Positions 6,293-8,408 of a stretch of 8,408 nt of DNA are shown here, piece after piece (position 1 is the stretch's first letter; each line of letters starts with the position of its first letter). Position numbers and translations under genes: made by a program. The notes beneath the pieces were generated by a model, which made no database searches, was not told the origin of the DNA, and saw only the letters and a list, made by a program, of their open reading frames with translations. Source of the stretch: Phytohabitans sp036906915 (GTDB lineage: Bacteria > Actinomycetota > Actinomycetes > Mycobacteriales > Micromonosporaceae); NCBI RefSeq assembly GCF_036906915.1, contig NZ_JBAKHX010000153.1:1-8408 (forward strand), written 5' to 3'.

Positions 6293-6776
6293 AGGTCGAG
6301 TCCGACCCCACCGATCGAACATGACCCAACTCCTGCTCACCCACGCCCGCATCCGCACCAGTCTCGCCGCCGCCTGCCAAGCCTGACAGCGGACCCGCAG
6401 ACGGTTGGGCCGCCAGACCGAACCAGAAATCCAGCCGCAGCCACTCCACGCACATGGTCGAAAACGACGAGCGGCATGGCCACCTCCGCAAGACGGGAGC
6501 CACATGCTCGACTTTTGGCGCCCCTTGAGCCCGCGCTCTCCGGGCGGATGTTCGTGACAACCGGCGCCACTTGCAGATCAGGACTCGGTTCGGCCCCGAT
6601 TGAACCGCAGCGGCGAGTGACTGCACGTAAGCTAATCACGGTCGTCGGCTCCAGCCAAGTGCGCGGATCTAGCCGAGAAGAGTGCGCACGGACCGTCCCT
6701 TGGACAGAAGCCGTGGCAGGCTCATCGCTATGACCGACAGCACGCCTAGCCCCGACGGCGATCCCCACTGGAAACC
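6293..6776. other. Gap with no convincing gene
   Basis: About 480 bp. It holds one short frame with good third-position G/C (6321-6386, 21 aa, ending in AAACQA) that could be a remnant of a lost gene. Open frames on the minus strand across 6337-6768 are low-quality. Near its end, ATG 6730 opens a 31-codon frame that overlaps the start of the next gene. No RNA gene or terminator-like hairpin was found. Confidence 0.4.
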
Positions 6777-7205
6777 ATGTCGGATGCCGCTAAGGAAAGC
6801 GTCAGAGTGGCAACCGATGCCGTGAACCTGGCCTACGAGATCCACCGCCAAGCAGTCGAGGCTTGGCATACAGCCATCAAGACGGGAGACCCCGCGGTCG
6901 CGGAAGTTACCAACGCTGGGGTCGATCGTGCCTCGCGGGGCATCACGGAGGCCCTTCGAATGCTTGATATCGCCCACGCAGCAGGTCAGGGTGCTACCCA
7001 AACCCTCAAAGCCCAAATGATCCGACTCCTGATGCTTCAGGCGGAAGCTGGAGCTGAACAACGTGCTGGTGCCACCGGCGAACTCATGCAGGCCGCCAAC
7101 TCGCAGGCCGCCTCGCTGAAATGGGCCACCTGGGCACTTGCCGGCGCCACCGTCGCCCTGGTCCTCGCCACCGTGTTCTTGATCTTTGTCACTGCGAATG
7201 CCTGA
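6777..7205 (+). CDS. Helical tail-anchored membrane protein, unknown function
   Basis: A 142-aa protein, almost entirely helical. Residues 1-110 are rich in Ala, Glu, Arg and Gln with heptad-like spacing, suggesting a coiled coil or helical bundle (for example RASRGITEALRMLDIAHAAG, 51-70). A hydrophobic C-terminal segment (about 116-140, ATWALAGATVALVLATVFLIF) is a single membrane anchor, leaving only a few residues beyond it. I do not recognise a family. ATG 6777 has only a weak GGA upstream. A different frame from ATG 6730 reads MTDSTPSPDGDPHWK, which looks like a natural N-terminus and is one base out of register, so the original start may have been there. It is convergent with the macro gene, stop to stop 130 bp apart, with only a weak 5-bp hairpin (7272-7290) between. 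Confidence 0.65.
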   Translation: MSDAAKESVRVATDAVNLAYEIHRQAVEAWHTAIKTGDPAVAEVTNAGVDRASRGITEALRMLDIAHAAGQGATQTLKAQMIRLLMLQAEAGAEQRAGATGELMQAANSQAASLKWATWALAGATVALVLATVFLIFVTANA

Positions 7206-7334
7206 ATCCACCCATTCGGCGTCTGCCTCGCATGCGCCTGGCGCAACTGGGACAGGGACACGTTCTTGGATGGACGACAGAAAGACGTCCGGAACTGCCG
7301 CGATGAGTGTGTTACCGAGCATTGTTTCGATCGG

Positions 7335-7811
7335 TCAATCGTGGTCGTAGACGGTGGTATCGATGTCGCGGCCACACAAGGTCGCGGTGACGAGCGGTTC
7401 GATGCGCTCCCACCGGCCGCCGGCCAGGCCACAACCAATGCGCGGCATATGGACGGTAGCGGACAGCCGCACGGCGTGCTCGGCGAGGGCCCTCAGGCAC
7501 CGCTCGACGGCGTCGTATCGGATCGGCGGCCCGCTGCTGCCAGTGCGGATGCCGCGCTGGGCGACCATGTTGGCCACCCAGGTGTCGGGACGGACCTGAA
7601 CCAACTGGGTAGCGCCAAGGCCGAAGTCGTTGCCGGAGCGCTCACGGTGCCACTGCCGGTAGGCACGTTCGGGTTCCGGCCACCGGCGGGAGACCGCCAG
7701 AACGAAGCCCTTGCCCCACCCACCGAGGTCGTTGCATACATGGGCGATGATCTTTGGTCCCTTTGCCTGAGGACTGGTTGCATCGCCTCTGATGATCCGC
7801 AGTGGTACCAC
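7335..7811 (-). CDS. Macro domain protein (ADP-ribose / Appr-1"-p processing type)
   Basis: A 158-aa single-domain macro protein. Recognisable elements in order are RGDAT (8-12), KIIAHVCNDLGGWGKGFVLAVS (20-41, the ADP-ribose-binding N-containing loop with a Gly-rich turn), RRWPEPERAYRQW (42-54), GATQLVQV (66-73), VANMVAQRGIR (79-89), MPRIGCGLAGGRWE (122-135, the phosphate-binding loop) and TVYD (153-156). This order is usual in bacterial single macro domains, which bind ADP-ribose and in some members remove phosphate or ADP-ribosyl groups. The start is GTG 7811: GGGAG lies about 9 bp upstream and the macro fold begins within five residues. The open frame reaches 8297, but the extra part runs through the repeat and decayed sequence. 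The upstream region holds repeat copy B. The gene is convergent with the 6777-7205 gene. Confidence 0.9.
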   Translation of the reverse strand: MVPLRIIRGDATSPQAKGPKIIAHVCNDLGGWGKGFVLAVSRRWPEPERAYRQWHRERSGNDFGLGATQLVQVRPDTWVANMVAQRGIRTGSSGPPIRYDAVERCLRALAEHAVRLSATVHMPRIGCGLAGGRWERIEPLVTATLCGRDIDTTVYDHD

Positions 7812-7903
7812 GCGGTGATGCTCCCATCGGCGCAATCTGCCGTCGAGCCCGTTTCGGTTTGCCGCGTCGCTACCGAGCGCTGGATTACCGCGCACGCTCA
7901 TGC

Positions 7904-7940
7904 CGCGGATATCGCGCGTTGCGACGCCGGCTCTGTGGCC
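7904..7940. repeat. 37-bp direct repeat, copy B
   Basis: This copy differs from 671-707 at three positions (7927, 7934, 7936); the first 23 bases are identical. It lies 92 bp upstream of the macro gene start (7811), on the minus-strand promoter side. No open frame links it to the macro domain in a meaningful way: translated in that direction it gives VATRDIRG, matching VATRDIRD from copy A, but neither continues into a family-like sequence. Confidence 0.85.
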
Positions 7941-7974
7941 ACATGACCCCTCGAGTCGACGCGGTGCGCCGTCG

Positions 7975-8297
7975 TCAGGCCGCCACCATGTTGTCGGCCT
8001 CGTGGCGCCTGGTGAGGCTGTCGCGTAGGAGACGCGGCATCCGCGCCGTTGATGTAGGGCGTGGGGACCTGGCACGTGCGGACGTCCAGCGCCTGCTGCC
8101 GCCGGGGGACGCGGTTGGTCTGCCGAGTCCGGGACGACGGTCATCTTGCGCGCCACGGGCAGCGGCCGGGTCTCGATGGTGAGTGATTCGGGCTCTGCCG
8201 CGCGATGGCGTTCGCGGTTTCGGCCCGGGCGTCCCGGTCGTGGTAGTCGTGTCCCGGCCGGGACGTCCCGTTGGCCGATCACTAAGCCCTGATCCAC
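7975..8297 (-). pseudogene. Probable decayed gene upstream of the macro gene
   Basis: Read on the minus strand, coding-like pieces appear one after another in different frames: VDQGLVIGQRDVPAG from GTG 8297; DYHDRDARAETANAIARQ in a second frame; ESLTIETRPLPVARKMTVVP (about 8130-8190) back in the first; QQALDVRTCQVPTPYINGAD (about 8040-8100) in the second again; and LLRDSLTRRHEADNMVAA with a stop at 7975 in a third. Joined, these would give one protein of about 105 residues with consistent high-GC codon use. This suggests a small gene broken by several indels. The family is not recognised. It is followed by the repeat copy B and then the macro gene, all reading leftward. A chance arrangement in GC-rich DNA cannot be excluded. 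Confidence 0.4.
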
Positions 8298-8336
8298 CGA
8301 TGAGATTCGGTTGAGGGCGGTGTGGCAGACGGGAAA

Positions 8337-8399
8337 GTGCCCTCCGAACTGGGAAGATTGAAGTTGCTGACGCTTCTATCTTCTGGTTCGAGAGGGCAC
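8337..8399. repeat. Long imperfect inverted repeat (27-bp arms, 9-bp loop)
   Basis: The arms 8337-8363 and 8373-8399 pair in blocks: GTGCCCTC with GAGGGCAC (8 bp), CGAAC with GTTCG after one bulged base, GAAGAT with ATCTTC after a small internal loop, then four of the last five bases. About 23 of 27 positions pair, around the loop TTGCTGACG. There is no T-run on either side, so a simple intrinsic terminator is not clear. It could be the end of a mobile element or a structured RNA lying across the window edge. Nothing coding is seen from 8298 to the end. Confidence 0.6.
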
Positions 8400-8408
8400 C
8401 GTCGAGGT

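Noticed and set aside
7272..7290. Hairpin between the two convergent genes as a terminator
   Set aside because: Only a 5-bp stem with a 9-base loop and no T-run; too weak to call.
7812..8297. Macro protein extended to 8297 (320 aa)
   Set aside because: The added 162 residues are low-quality, cross the repeat and the probable pseudogene, and a GTG with a fair ribosome site sits exactly at the start of the macro fold.
8337..8408. tRNA-like GGTTCGAGA near the right edge
   Set aside because: The motif lies in the arm of the long inverted repeat, and no D-arm, anticodon arm or 7-bp acceptor stem can be placed around it.

Overview
The window looks like a piece of accessory DNA from a high-GC actinomycete. 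The reasons are a strong G/C bias at third codon positions, frequent GTG starts, weak or absent Shine-Dalgarno sites and protein families common in this group. A Micromonosporaceae or Streptomyces-like host fits best, but no marker gene fixes the genus. There is no rRNA, tRNA, CRISPR array, integrase or complete transposase.

Layout. The left edge (about 1-67) is the 3' end of a group II intron: the end of domain V and a complete domain VI with a bulged A. Next comes a minus-strand block: a conserved hypothetical protein (92-637), a doubtful 61-aa ORF (938-1123), a small Cys-rich zinc-ribbon-like protein (1154-1426) and a DUF4240 protein (1565-2152). Divergent from this block is a SUKH (SMI1/KNR4) protein with an extra N-terminal beta-rich domain (2373-3269). 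The centre holds two tandem, overlapping pol-beta-type nucleotidyltransferases of the RlaP/COG3541 kind (3460-4134 and 4131-4898). Then come two exported-type proteins, one membrane-anchored with a Thr/Pro-rich tail (5278-5688) and one small secreted Ig-like protein (5798-6292), and a helical tail-anchored protein (6777-7205). Convergent with the last is a macro-domain protein (7335-7811, minus). The right edge carries a probably decayed minus-strand gene (7975-8297) and a long imperfect hairpin (8337-8399).

Function. The plausible common theme is biological conflict and RNA or ADP-ribose metabolism. SUKH proteins are best known as immunity proteins, RlaP-type nucleotidyltransferases have been linked to RNA repair, and macro domains act on ADP-ribose or its phosphates. 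This is an inference from family membership: the genes do not form one operon and no toxin, RNA ligase or 2'-phosphotransferase is visible.

Two structural features stand out. A 37-bp direct repeat (34/37 identical) lies upstream of both the 92-637 gene and the macro gene, 7.2 kb apart in the same orientation. It could be a shared regulatory element, a dispersed repeat or island-flanking repeats. The intron end, repeats, decayed gene and hairpin together suggest repeated insertion and decay.
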